NCBI GenBank assembly: GCA_902464195.1
Contig: CABQJB010000066.1
Coordinates: 1-9,662, forward strand
Source: an uncultured Megasphaera sp.
GTDB lineage: Bacteria; Bacillota; Negativicutes; Veillonellales; Megasphaeraceae
Length of the DNA: 9,662 bases
Direction: 5' to 3'
This document shows, piece after piece, positions 1-7,078 of this stretch; within the stretch, counting starts at the first letter, position 1, and every line of letters begins with the position of its first letter. The notes beneath the pieces are model-generated. The model was given only the letters and a program-made list of their open reading frames with translations. It searched no databases and was not told where the DNA came from. The position numbers were made by a program, and so were the translations under genes.

Positions 1-6
1 TAAAAC

Positions 7-34
7 TTGTTTTTATGCCCTATCATGCTATAAT
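7..34 (+). promoter_or_regulatory. Promoter of the MATE transporter gene
   Basis: TTGTTT (7-12) and a perfect TATAAT (29-34) are separated by 16 bases, a good sigma-70-type promoter. It would start transcription about 30-35 bases before the start codon at 76. No operator-like palindrome is visible in the little upstream sequence present. Confidence 0.6.
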
Positions 35-75
35 AAAAATATTTCACGCCTCTTTGTTAGAGAAAGGACGATTCC

Positions 76-1413
76 ATGGTTCGCAGTATGACTTCGGGCA
101 ATCCCATCCGCCTCATCCTGGCATTCACTGTGCCCCTTTTAATCGGTAATGTTTTTCAGCAATTCTATAATATCGCCGACATCATCATCGTCGGCCGCAC
201 TATCGGTGTCAATGCCCTGGCGGCTGTCGGCGCCGTGGCGCCCGTCTTCATGGCCGTCTTCGGCCTGACCATCGGTTTGTCTTCCGGCTTTTCTGTCATT
301 ACAGGCCAGCGCTTCGGCGCTGAAGACATGGATGGCGTGCGCCGGTCTGTGGCGACGTCGGCCATGCTGGCCCTGGTCATCACGCTGATGCTGACGGCCA
401 CCGTGAGCCTGGCCATGCCGCTCATCATGCGGCTTATGAACATTTCGGAGGTCCTTTACGACGACGCCTATCATTACATGCTCATCGTCGTCCTCGGCCT
501 GGTAGCCATGATGAGTTACAATCTCCTGTCCTGCATCTGCCGGGCCCTCGGTGACAGCCGGACGCCGCTCTATTTCCTCATCGTGTCGTCCCTCTTGAAT
601 ATCGCCCTGGCCCTGTTGTTCATCGTCGCTTTTGGCTGGGGCGTCCCCGGTTCGGCCATCGCCCTGGTCATCGCACAGGCCGTATCGGCTGCGCTCTGTC
701 TGTGCTTCATGCGTCGCCGTTTTCCTATGCTGCGCCTGACCCGGGCCGACTGGTCTTTCGACTGGCCCTTCGCCTGGCAGCATTTGCGCCTAGGCCTGCC
801 CATGGCCGTCCAGTTCCTCATCATTTCCATGGGTATCCTGGTCCTGCAGTCGGTCTGCAATACCTTTGGCCCGGAAACGATTGCCGGCTTCGTGTCGGCG
901 ACGAAAATCGAACAGCTGGCCTTGCAGCCCATGATTTCCTTTGGCATCGCCATGGCCGTCTATTCGGCGCAGAACTACGGTGCCAGCCAATACAGCCGCA
1001 TCCGCCAGGGCGTCCGCCAGTGCTCTCTCGTGTCCCTGGCATTCTGCCTGGTTGCCGCCGTGGCCATGTACAGCTATGGCCGGGAACTCATCAGCGTTTT
1101 CACGACGGACCACGACGAAGTCCTCATGGAACAGGCCTTCCTCTATCTTAAGATGTCCGTCCCGTTTTATCTCTTCCTAGGCCAGATCTTCGTCTACCGC
1201 AACGCCTTGCAGGGCATGGGCATTTCCAGCGTGCCCCTCATCAGCAGCATCCTGGAATTGGGCGGCCGCAGCGTCTCGGCCCTGGTCCTGGCCGCCATGT
1301 GGGGCTATTTCGGCATCTGCTGTGCCAGTCCTATCTGCTGGGTCCTGGCCTGCTTATTTACAGGCGGTTCCTATTTCTGGGTTATGCACACCATGAAGGC
1401 CAAAGGCCGTTAA
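76..1413 (+). CDS. MATE-family multidrug/cation efflux transporter
   Basis: This 445-residue polytopic membrane protein has the length and layout of MATE exporters, which use a Na+ or H+ gradient to expel cationic drugs or metabolites across the inner membrane. Visible family features are the N-terminal start of the first MatE half (NPIRLILAFTVPLLIGNVFQ, residues 9-28), a conserved loop with ALGDSRTPL around residues 157-165, and a repeat of the same fold in the second half, giving about 12 hydrophobic segments. The start at 76 is supported by AAAGGA at 63-68, seven bases upstream; Met5 is a weaker alternative. It has its own promoter and is not in an operon with anything visible. Its stop codon lies 3 bases from the stop of the convergent LysR gene. 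The substrate cannot be told from sequence. The family call is secure; drug export is inference from the family. Confidence 0.93.
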   Translation: MVRSMTSGNPIRLILAFTVPLLIGNVFQQFYNIADIIIVGRTIGVNALAAVGAVAPVFMAVFGLTIGLSSGFSVITGQRFGAEDMDGVRRSVATSAMLALVITLMLTATVSLAMPLIMRLMNISEVLYDDAYHYMLIVVLGLVAMMSYNLLSCICRALGDSRTPLYFLIVSSLLNIALALLFIVAFGWGVPGSAIALVIAQAVSAALCLCFMRRRFPMLRLTRADWSFDWPFAWQHLRLGLPMAVQFLIISMGILVLQSVCNTFGPETIAGFVSATKIEQLALQPMISFGIAMAVYSAQNYGASQYSRIRQGVRQCSLVSLAFCLVAAVAMYSYGRELISVFTTDHDEVLMEQAFLYLKMSVPFYLFLGQIFVYRNALQGMGISSVPLISSILELGGRSVSALVLAAMWGYFGICCASPICWVLACLFTGGSYFWVMHTMKAKGR

Positions 1414-1416
1414 AAT

Positions 1417-2286
1417 TCAGGGTAGCTCGTCTTTGCGGGCCAGCAGGTAGTTGATGAAATACCGGCAGGCCAAAGGTAGGCTGTCCTTCTTTTTGTAGGC
1501 CAGGCAGAGGTGGCGGTAAATGGGCGGGTTCAGGGAGCGGCAGACATTGTGGTAATGAGTGCGCCGCAGGATGAGCTCCGCCAGGATGCTGATGCCCAGT
1601 CCCGATTCGACCATGGCCATAATGGCATAATCGTCATGCATGCGGTATTGGATATTCGGCGTGATGCCGGCGGTCCGGAAGGCTTCCAGCGGTTCGCTGT
1701 ACTGGCCTTCTTCGAGCTCGATGAAGGGCTCCTGAGCAATGTCCTGCAAGGTCAGGGCTGGTTTCCTGGCCAGGCGATGGCTTTCTGGCAGGACGGCCAG
1801 CATTTCTCCATCTTTGACGGGAACCGTCTGCAACTCACCGGCAATGGTTGGCGTAATGAAACCGCAGTCTACACGGCCCGACCGGATCCATTCGGGGATG
1901 AGGGAATAGTCTCCCTGGGGCATGATGAACTGGACGTTCGGATAGGTTTCCTTGAAGCCCGCAATGAGTCCCGGCATCCAGTGGCAGGTAATGCTGGAAA
2001 TGGTGCCGATGCGGACGACGCCGGACTGGAGACCTTTGATTTCAGCGGTCCGTTCCTGGACGGCCTGGTATTGGTAGATGAGCTTTTCGATATCGCCGTA
2101 AAGGTCTTTGCCTTCTGGCGATAAGGTAATGCCGTACCGCGACCGGTTGAGAAGTTTGATGCCCAGATCATTTTCGAGGGAGGCAATCATCTGGCTGACT
2201 GAGGACTGACTGTATCCCAGGGCTTCAGCGGCTTTGGTGAAACTGCCGAGGTCGACGACTTTTTGTAAAGCTAGGTATCGTTCCAT
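1417..2286 (-). CDS. LysR-family transcriptional regulator
   Basis: A 289-residue LysR-type regulator of normal family length. Residues 1-60 form the winged helix-turn-helix (FTKAAEALGYSQSSVSQMI at about 16-34), followed by a linker helix and a periplasmic-binding-protein-like effector domain from about residue 88 (VVRIGTISSITCHWMPGLIA). The frame stays open upstream to an ATG at 2418, but I chose the ATG at 2286. It has AAAGGAGAG four bases upstream and begins exactly where LysR proteins begin (MERYLALQKVVDLGSFTKAA), whereas the 44 extra residues of the long version are not LysR-like and would cover the intergenic promoter region. The gene diverges from the MFS transporter at 2425, so it probably senses a small molecule and controls that transporter and itself. 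The effector is unknown. Confidence 0.93.
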   Translation of the reverse strand: MERYLALQKVVDLGSFTKAAEALGYSQSSVSQMIASLENDLGIKLLNRSRYGITLSPEGKDLYGDIEKLIYQYQAVQERTAEIKGLQSGVVRIGTISSITCHWMPGLIAGFKETYPNVQFIMPQGDYSLIPEWIRSGRVDCGFITPTIAGELQTVPVKDGEMLAVLPESHRLARKPALTLQDIAQEPFIELEEGQYSEPLEAFRTAGITPNIQYRMHDDYAIMAMVESGLGISILAELILRRTHYHNVCRSLNPPIYRHLCLAYKKKDSLPLACRYFINYLLARKDELP

Positions 2287-2337
2287 CAATCTCTCCTTTA
2301 TATTAGAAATCCCGATATATCTATTGAAAATATTTGT

Positions 2338-2366
2338 TTTACTGATACTATTCTGCATGGTATAGT
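2338..2366 (+). promoter_or_regulatory. Promoter of the MFS transporter gene
   Basis: TTTACT (2338-2343) and TATAGT (2361-2366) are 17 bases apart, each matching the consensus at four or five of six positions. The -10 box lies inside the right arm of the inverted repeat at 2346-2367. That fits a promoter whose activity depends on a bound regulator. Confidence 0.5.
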
Positions 2367-2367
2367 A
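2346..2367. promoter_or_regulatory. Probable LysR operator between the divergent genes
   Basis: TACTAT (2346-2351) and ATAGTA (2362-2367) form a perfect 6+6 inverted repeat around a 10-base centre; the inner ATAC/GTAT pair is separated by 11 bases. LysR-type regulators bind interrupted palindromes of this size in the region shared with a divergent target. The site covers the -10 box of the MFS gene and lies about 60 bases upstream of the LysR start. Binding by this particular regulator is inference. Confidence 0.5.
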
Positions 2368-2424
2368 AGAGCTGTCAAGTGGGGCCCACGATGACGTAAT
2401 TATTATTTTAGGAGGCAACTTGCA

Positions 2425-3648
2425 ATGAATATAGAGAAAGAAAACAACATGACCTTAGGCCGTGTCATCGCCTTCGGCCTGCTGGCCTGCCTGCTTTATG
2501 GCGTCGGGGCCGGCCTGCGGGCGGATATCGGCATCTTGCTGACGCCACTCAGTCAGCACAGCGGCGTTTCCTATGAAGACGTCAGCTTCTGCATCGCTGT
2601 CATGCAGCTCGTCTTCGGCCTCATGCAGCCCGTCTTCGGTATCGTCGCCGGCAAGCGCTCGAACCGCTTCGTCCTCGGCCTGGGTGTCATCATGACCCTG
2701 CTCAGCCTGGTCGGCATGATGCTGGCCCAGTCATTCTGGATGCTCCTCATCGCCCTGGGCATCTTCTTTGGCTGCGGTGCCGGGGCCATGGCCTTCGGCC
2801 TCATCCTGACGTCGGCGACGTATTTCGTCGGCAAGAACTATGCCATGATCATTTCAGGGATGCTCAACGCGGCTGCCGGCATGGTCGGTTTCGTCTTATC
2901 GCCGCTCTTGCAGTTCTTCGTCGGCCGCGGCGGCGCCGTATCGGCTCTGACCTTCCTGTTCGTGCCCGTCGTCCTGCTCATCCCCGTCGCTTTCATCGTG
3001 ACCTCGCGGGACCCGAAACGGCGCGATATCCAGGCGAGCGGGGGAGATAAGGACCTGTCCCTGGCTTCTCTGGGGCAGGCTTTCCACAACCGGACGTTCC
3101 TCCTGCTCCTAGGCGGTTTCTCGACGTGCGGCTTCCACATGGTCATCATCGAGTCCCATCTCTTTTCACAGTTTGTCCTCTATGGCATCGCCCCGGAAGC
3201 GGCGAGCTGGGCCTTTTCCATCTACGGCATCGCTACCATCTGCGGCGCCCTCTTGTCGGGCGTCTTGTGCAATACCCTGTCCAAAGGGAAACTCCTGGCC
3301 TTCCTCTACGGCTTCCGCGCCGTCTGGGTCGCCTTGTATCTCTTCGTCCTGCCCAAGACCTTTCTCACAGCCGTCATCTTTGCCATCGGCCTGGGCATGA
3401 CCGGCGACGCCACCGTGTCGCCTACAGCCGGCCTGGTCAGCGAAAACTTTACTCTGCGCCAGGTGGCCACCCTCATGGGCGTCCTCTTCCTGGCCCATCA
3501 GGTCGGAGCCTTCTTCAGCGCCTGGTTCGGCGGCGTCCTTCTGGCAGCCACCGGTGGCTACGTCACCATTTGGCTCATCGACATCGCCCTCTGCCTCTTC
3601 GCCAGCTGCGTCAGCGCCTGCATCAGAAGGAGGGTGGGGGTTGCATAA
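2425..3648 (+). CDS. MFS transporter, 12 transmembrane segments
   Basis: A 407-residue major facilitator protein. About 12 hydrophobic helices are visible: six before and six after a basic, polar central loop at residues 194-220 (SRDPKRRDIQASGGDKD). The loop between helices 2 and 3 (GIVAGKRSNRFVLGLG, 72-87) is the MFS motif A region. The second half (GGFSTCGFHMVIIESHLFSQ, 230-249) resembles the monocarboxylate/oxalate-formate type permeases, so an organic-acid substrate is a reasonable but unproven guess. The ATG at 2425 has AGGAGG at 2410-2415; Met9 at 2449 lacks as good a site. The gene stands alone, divergent from the LysR regulator that probably controls it, and ends at the bidirectional terminator at 3822-3855. 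Confidence 0.88.
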   Translation: MNIEKENNMTLGRVIAFGLLACLLYGVGAGLRADIGILLTPLSQHSGVSYEDVSFCIAVMQLVFGLMQPVFGIVAGKRSNRFVLGLGVIMTLLSLVGMMLAQSFWMLLIALGIFFGCGAGAMAFGLILTSATYFVGKNYAMIISGMLNAAAGMVGFVLSPLLQFFVGRGGAVSALTFLFVPVVLLIPVAFIVTSRDPKRRDIQASGGDKDLSLASLGQAFHNRTFLLLLGGFSTCGFHMVIIESHLFSQFVLYGIAPEAASWAFSIYGIATICGALLSGVLCNTLSKGKLLAFLYGFRAVWVALYLFVLPKTFLTAVIFAIGLGMTGDATVSPTAGLVSENFTLRQVATLMGVLFLAHQVGAFFSAWFGGVLLAATGGYVTIWLIDIALCLFASCVSACIRRRVGVA

Positions 3649-3709
3649 GACTTCTGCCATCATGCGAGGTCCCTTTGGCTTTATAGTTTGTAGTGCGTAG
3701 TACCGGGCA

Positions 3710-3820
3710 TGTAGGGGTCGCCACGTGGGCGACCCGTTAGAAGTGTGAAGAATTTTTTTAGCAAGCTGATTGGGAAAACGTACATATTACAAAGCGGGCG
3801 CCCCGCGTGGCGCCCCTACA
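3710..3820. repeat. Inverted pair of GC-rich palindromes (MITE-like or paired REP element)
   Basis: TGTAGGGGTCGCCACGTGGG at 3710-3729, continuing to 3736, recurs as a close reverse complement at 3795-3820 (which ends CGCCCCTACA). Each copy is itself a hairpin: GGGTCGCC/GGCGACCC (3715-3722 with 3728-3735, loop 5) and GGGCGCC/GGCGCCC (3796-3802 with 3809-3815, loop 6). The two copies face each other across 58 AT-rich bases. The 111-base unit therefore has imperfect terminal inverted repeats of about 26 bases. It carries no reading frame. The structure matches non-autonomous repeat families scattered in intergenic DNA; which family, and whether a transposase mobilises it, cannot be told here. 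Confidence 0.7.
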
Positions 3821-3821
3821 G

Positions 3822-3855
3822 AAAAAAGCGCCGTCCGCGAGGACAGCGCCTTTTT
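3822..3855. terminator. Bidirectional intrinsic terminator
   Basis: A nine-pair stem with a 4-base loop (3828-3836 with 3841-3849, one G-T wobble) is flanked by six A on the left and five T on the right. Read leftward it ends in six U directly behind the reductase stop codon; read rightward it ends in five U and can stop transcripts from the MFS gene. The reductase is the nearer and more likely main user. Confidence 0.85.
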
Positions 3856-3856
3856 C

Positions 3857-5419
3857 CTATTCAAACTGATTTACTAATTCTATGAGTCCTTCTTTATGCT
3901 GCGGATACCATTCGTCATAGGACTGGTTGGCATCGAGGAGGGTTTGGTTCAGGGCCAGGAAGAAGTCGGGCAGGTGTTCGATGGTGATGACCCCGATTTG
4001 TTCGCCCATGACGCCTTTACCGATGGCGTAGTTGCCGCCGGCGTAGATGTTGAAGGCCGGTTCCATTTTGTCGCCGACTTTTTTGCTGGCGCCGCGCAGG
4101 CCCAGAGGAGCCAGCTGCTGGACTGTGCAGTTCGACGGACAGCCGGAGAAGTGGCATTTCGGCAGGAAGTGGCTGTCGATGCCGCGGTCTTTGAAGAGCT
4201 GGGCCAGTTTGACGAAGGTGCCGTGAGAATCGCGCAAGCCCTGCTGGCAGACCGTGGCGCCGATGCAGCTGACGGAGTGTTCAAAGGCTGTCGTCGCCGT
4301 GTCGTCGGCCGTGAGGGCAGCGACTTTACGGGCTTCGTCAGCTGTGAGGTTGATGATGTAAGCCGTTTCGTCGGCATTGAGACGGATTTCTGCGCCTTCC
4401 ATGGTCTGGAGAGCCTTTAGCAGTTCGTGGAAGACGGAGACTTTCGGCGTGCCGCCCAAGGGCTTGTATTCGACGTAATAGAGGCCGTCCTGTTTCTGTT
4501 TGCCGATGCGGCTATCTTCGAGGACACTGTCGTCAGCGCCGCTCTTAGCCAACGGCGTTTCTTCTTCGATAGTCAGGCGGTAGTCGCCTTCTGCCTTAGC
4601 TTTGGCGACAGCATCGCGGACGGCCTGGCGGAAGGCGTCGTCTCCGAGTTTATTGAGGATGAAGCGTGAACGGTTCTGGCCGCGGTGTTCATAGTCGCCG
4701 TATTTCATGTACACGTCCCGGCCATAGCCCAGGATGTAGTAGGAAATATCCAGCGGATCGACGCCTTCATCGATGAGGATGCCGAAGCGCGAGCCGTTGA
4801 GGCCGAAGCCGCCGCCGGCATAGACGTCGAATTTGTGGTCCGGACGAGCGACGAAGCCCAGGTCCTTGAAAGTCGCATGGCCTTCGTTGTCCAGGCCGCT
4901 GGAGAAACTGATCTTATATTTACGCGGCAAGTTGAACTTGGGAATGCAGTTGATGACGAAATTGGCCGCTGCCTTGATGTACGGCGTCATGTCGAAGTAT
5001 TCGCCCGGAGCGACACCGTGGAGCGGGCTGGCCGTGATGTTGCGAGGGTTGTCGCTGCCGGCGCCGACGCAGTAAATGCCGTGGTCGAAACATTCCTGAT
5101 AGAGAGCGAGGACTTCTTTTTCATTCAAGTGGTGGAGCTGCAGGGCTTCACCTGTCGTGAAGTGGATAAGGTCGATATCGTAGCGGTCGAGGACGTCCTT
5201 CAGAAAGGCGATGTGTGCCGGTTCGATGGCACCGCCGGAAAAGCGCAGGCGCAGCATGCTGCTATGGGCCCCCCGTTCGCCATAGCTGCCGAATTTGCCC
5301 GACGTGCCCTTATATTTGGCCGGCGGTAATTCCTTGGCGTAAAAAGCCTGCGTCGCTTCGACGAATTGCGGGAAGCGGCTGCGGATTTCATCCTTCGTTT
5401 CTTTGGTAATCTGAGTCAT
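3857..5419 (-). CDS. Siroheme/[4Fe-4S] nitrite or sulfite reductase
   Basis: A 520-residue soluble protein of the NirA/SiR family, which carries out the six-electron reduction of nitrite to ammonia or sulfite to sulfide. It shows the duplicated architecture: a ferredoxin-like half (SSMLRLRFSGG, 53-63), a siroheme-binding region (GSDNPRNITASPLHG, 121-135; KYKISFSSGLDN, 167-178; FDVYAGGGFG, 197-206), a second ferredoxin-like half at about 310-370, and the cluster domain. The cysteines coupling siroheme to [4Fe-4S] are all present: C385 and C391 (CIGATVC), C427 and C431 (CPSNC). The length is normal for the ferredoxin-dependent type. No flavoprotein or ferredoxin partner and no siroheme genes are adjacent, so the electron donor is unknown. 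Nitrite and sulfite cannot be separated by motif alone. The start at 5419 has AAGGGG about 10 bases upstream and is a monocistronic unit. Confidence 0.9.
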   Translation of the reverse strand: MTQITKETKDEIRSRFPQFVEATQAFYAKELPPAKYKGTSGKFGSYGERGAHSSMLRLRFSGGAIEPAHIAFLKDVLDRYDIDLIHFTTGEALQLHHLNEKEVLALYQECFDHGIYCVGAGSDNPRNITASPLHGVAPGEYFDMTPYIKAAANFVINCIPKFNLPRKYKISFSSGLDNEGHATFKDLGFVARPDHKFDVYAGGGFGLNGSRFGILIDEGVDPLDISYYILGYGRDVYMKYGDYEHRGQNRSRFILNKLGDDAFRQAVRDAVAKAKAEGDYRLTIEEETPLAKSGADDSVLEDSRIGKQKQDGLYYVEYKPLGGTPKVSVFHELLKALQTMEGAEIRLNADETAYIINLTADEARKVAALTADDTATTAFEHSVSCIGATVCQQGLRDSHGTFVKLAQLFKDRGIDSHFLPKCHFSGCPSNCTVQQLAPLGLRGASKKVGDKMEPAFNIYAGGNYAIGKGVMGEQIGVITIEHLPDFFLALNQTLLDANQSYDEWYPQHKEGLIELVNQFE

Positions 5420-5475
5420 TTCATAAACACCCCTTATTTAATCCTAGTTCCAAAACTATACTAGATTTGTACCCT

Positions 5476-5504
5476 ATTATAACAGACTTTCGGGAAGAGG
5501 GCAA
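5476..5504 (-). promoter_or_regulatory. Promoter of the nitrite/sulfite reductase gene
   Basis: On the minus strand, TTGCCC (5504-5499) and a perfect TATAAT (5481-5476) are exactly 17 bases apart. The predicted transcript has a leader of about 50 bases before the start codon at 5419. The -35 box is buried in the palindrome at 5499-5516. Confidence 0.7.
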
Positions 5505-5516
5505 AAAGATTTGCCC
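5499..5516. promoter_or_regulatory. Palindromic candidate operator over the reductase -35 box
   Basis: GGGCAAA (5499-5505) and TTTGCCC (5510-5516) form a perfect 7+7 inverted repeat around AAGA. Its left arm contains the reductase -35 hexamer, so a bound protein would directly affect that promoter. A second, wider repeat, TTTCGGG (5488-5494) with CCCGAAA (5514-5520), overlaps it. The 18-base, 7-4-7 shape is like dimeric helix-turn-helix operators such as those of the Crp/Fnr family, but the sequence matches no consensus I know. Confidence 0.45.
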
Positions 5517-5529
5517 GAAAATTTGCTTT

Positions 5530-5564
5530 TTGTTCTATTTTTGTTTAACCTTTATATATAGAAT
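5530..5564 (+). promoter_or_regulatory. Promoter of the two-component operon with 11-base direct repeats
   Basis: TGTTCT (5531-5536) and TGTTTA (5542-5547) are repeated at an 11-base period, and 11 bases after the second lies TAGAAT (5559-5564), a possible -10 box. The same arrangement occurs ahead of the glycosyltransferase and the secreted-protein gene, suggesting a binding site for the OmpR-type regulator encoded here. An ordinary reading is also possible: TTGTTC (5530-5535), 17 bases, TATATA (5553-5558). The DNA is T-rich, so chance repeats are a real risk. Confidence 0.4.
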
Positions 5565-5596
5565 AGAAGAAAATTCAGAGAAACCAGGTGAGGACC

Positions 5597-7078
5597 ATGC
5601 AACTCCGGGACTGGCCGCTGCGCAAGCGCCTCCTTTTTTCCAACTTCATCATGATTTTCATTCCCGTCCTGTTTACGGCTGTTGTCAGCATTGCCATCTT
5701 TCTGGCCCTGCAGTTCGGCAACATCAACCGGGCCAATGTCATCTCTTTTATCTGGCCGGAAAGCGGCCAGAACATGTCCATCCAGTTTGAATTGAGCCGC
5801 CTCCGCGTCCGGGCCGACCAGTATAATGGCGACATGGACCGTCTCCTACAGGCTGCCGACCATCTGGAAGACCAGGGCCTCAACGTGTCCATTTGGCGCG
5901 ATAAGGAAGACCTTTATGATACGGATGGCATTGATAAGGAATACCTGCGCCAGCAGGTCACGGCCGGCCATCGTCAGGGACATGCTGACTTTACCTGGAC
6001 TGGCGAAGGCCTGCGCTTTTACTACGTCTCGCCTCATACGGACATTCATTTGGCTGTTGCCGGTGCTGTGCCGAGTTATCCTGAGAATGAGTACATCGAC
6101 TTGTCGTCTAAGGACATCTTGAAAATTGCCTTTTATGTCCTGGCTGTCCTGACTATCTTGCTGACCATTCTCGTCGGCCTGAAACTGTCGCGCTGGATGG
6201 CTGGCCAGATTGTCGGTCCTGTCGAAAGGCTGCGCAATATGGCCGACGCCATCAGCCAGGGCGATTTGGACCATCCCGTCCCGATTTTATCGCGTGACGA
6301 AATCGGTGATACTTGCCAGGCCTTTGAAAAGATGCGCCTCCAGCTGTGGGCAGCCCGGGATACGCGGGAAAAATATGACAAGAACCGCAAGGAACTTTTG
6401 GCCGGCATCTCCCATGATTTATCGACACCTTTGACGAAAATCGAAGGTTATGCCAGCGGCATCCTCGACGGCATCGCCAATACGCCGGAAAAAGAACGGC
6501 ACTACCTGGGCATGATCGTCGATACGTCGCGCCACATGGCCAGCCTGGTCCGGACGCTCTTTCTTTTTTCCAAACTCGACCTGGGCCAGGTGCCCTTCCA
6601 TTGGGAAGACGTCGACGTGGCGGCCTATTTAAAGGATTATATCGGTGAACAGGCCGACCATTTCCATGAACAGGGGCTGGATGTGACCTTCCAGTCATCA
6701 TTGGACAAGGCCGTCATTTCCCTGGACCGCCAGCAGTTCCAGCGGGTCATTGAAAACATCCTGGGCAACAGCCTGAAGTATAAAGACCAGGATGTCGGCC
6801 ATCTGGCCATTACCCTGACCGATGGCGGGGAAGGGGATTACCTCCTTTCCTTTGCCGATGACGGCTGCGGTGTCGAAGAGAAGGAATTGCCGAAACTCTT
6901 TGAAAGTTTCTACCGCACCGACAAGGCCCGGACCAACGTTGCCAAGGGGAGCGGCCTGGGACTGGCCGTGGTCCAGCAGATCGTCCAGGCCATGAAGGGG
7001 AAAATCTGGGCCCAGGCGACAGTGCCCAAGGGATTGACTATTTGCATTTCGTTACCGAAAGGGGAATCACATACATGA
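5597..7078 (+). CDS. Sensor histidine kinase
   Basis: A 493-residue membrane sensor kinase. In order: a first membrane helix (about 14-39), an extracytoplasmic sensing region of about 130 residues, a second helix (175-196), a HAMP domain (197-249), a HisKA dimerisation helix with the phosphorylated His273 in SHDLSTPL, and an ATPase domain with N box (ENILGN, Asn387/Asn391), G1 box (DDGCG, 421-425), F box (FESFYRTDKAR) and G2 box (GSGLGL, 451-456). All catalytic motifs are intact. A GTG at 5588 would add three residues, but AGGTGA at 5586-5591 sits correctly for the ATG at 5597. The sensing region has an acidic stretch (DKEDLYDTDGIDKEY, 102-116). The stop codon overlaps the regulator's start as ATGA, so the two are translationally coupled and form one signalling pair. 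The signal is unknown; neighbours suggest a cell-envelope stimulus. Confidence 0.93.
   Translation: MQLRDWPLRKRLLFSNFIMIFIPVLFTAVVSIAIFLALQFGNINRANVISFIWPESGQNMSIQFELSRLRVRADQYNGDMDRLLQAADHLEDQGLNVSIWRDKEDLYDTDGIDKEYLRQQVTAGHRQGHADFTWTGEGLRFYYVSPHTDIHLAVAGAVPSYPENEYIDLSSKDILKIAFYVLAVLTILLTILVGLKLSRWMAGQIVGPVERLRNMADAISQGDLDHPVPILSRDEIGDTCQAFEKMRLQLWAARDTREKYDKNRKELLAGISHDLSTPLTKIEGYASGILDGIANTPEKERHYLGMIVDTSRHMASLVRTLFLFSKLDLGQVPFHWEDVDVAAYLKDYIGEQADHFHEQGLDVTFQSSLDKAVISLDRQQFQRVIENILGNSLKYKDQDVGHLAITLTDGGEGDYLLSFADDGCGVEEKELPKLFESFYRTDKARTNVAKGSGLGLAVVQQIVQAMKGKIWAQATVPKGLTICISLPKGESHT

Noticed and set aside
1510..2124. A 204-codon plus-strand frame inside the LysR gene
   Set aside because: It is a shadow of the LysR coding strand; the LysR protein has an intact family architecture and its own ribosome site.
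2287..2418. The 44-residue N-terminal extension of the LysR frame
   Set aside because: It has no LysR-like sequence, would start inside the divergent promoter and operator, and a strong ribosome site serves the internal ATG at 2286.
3166..3663. A 165-codon minus-strand frame opposite the MFS transporter
   Set aside because: It is antisense to a clear 12-helix transporter and the translation is Gly/Asp/Glu-rich low-complexity sequence.
4685..5329. Open frames on the plus strand across the reductase gene (also 3896-4420)
   Set aside because: They mirror the reductase on the opposite strand, are rich in Val, Ala, Glu and Asp without any domain, and lack ribosome sites.
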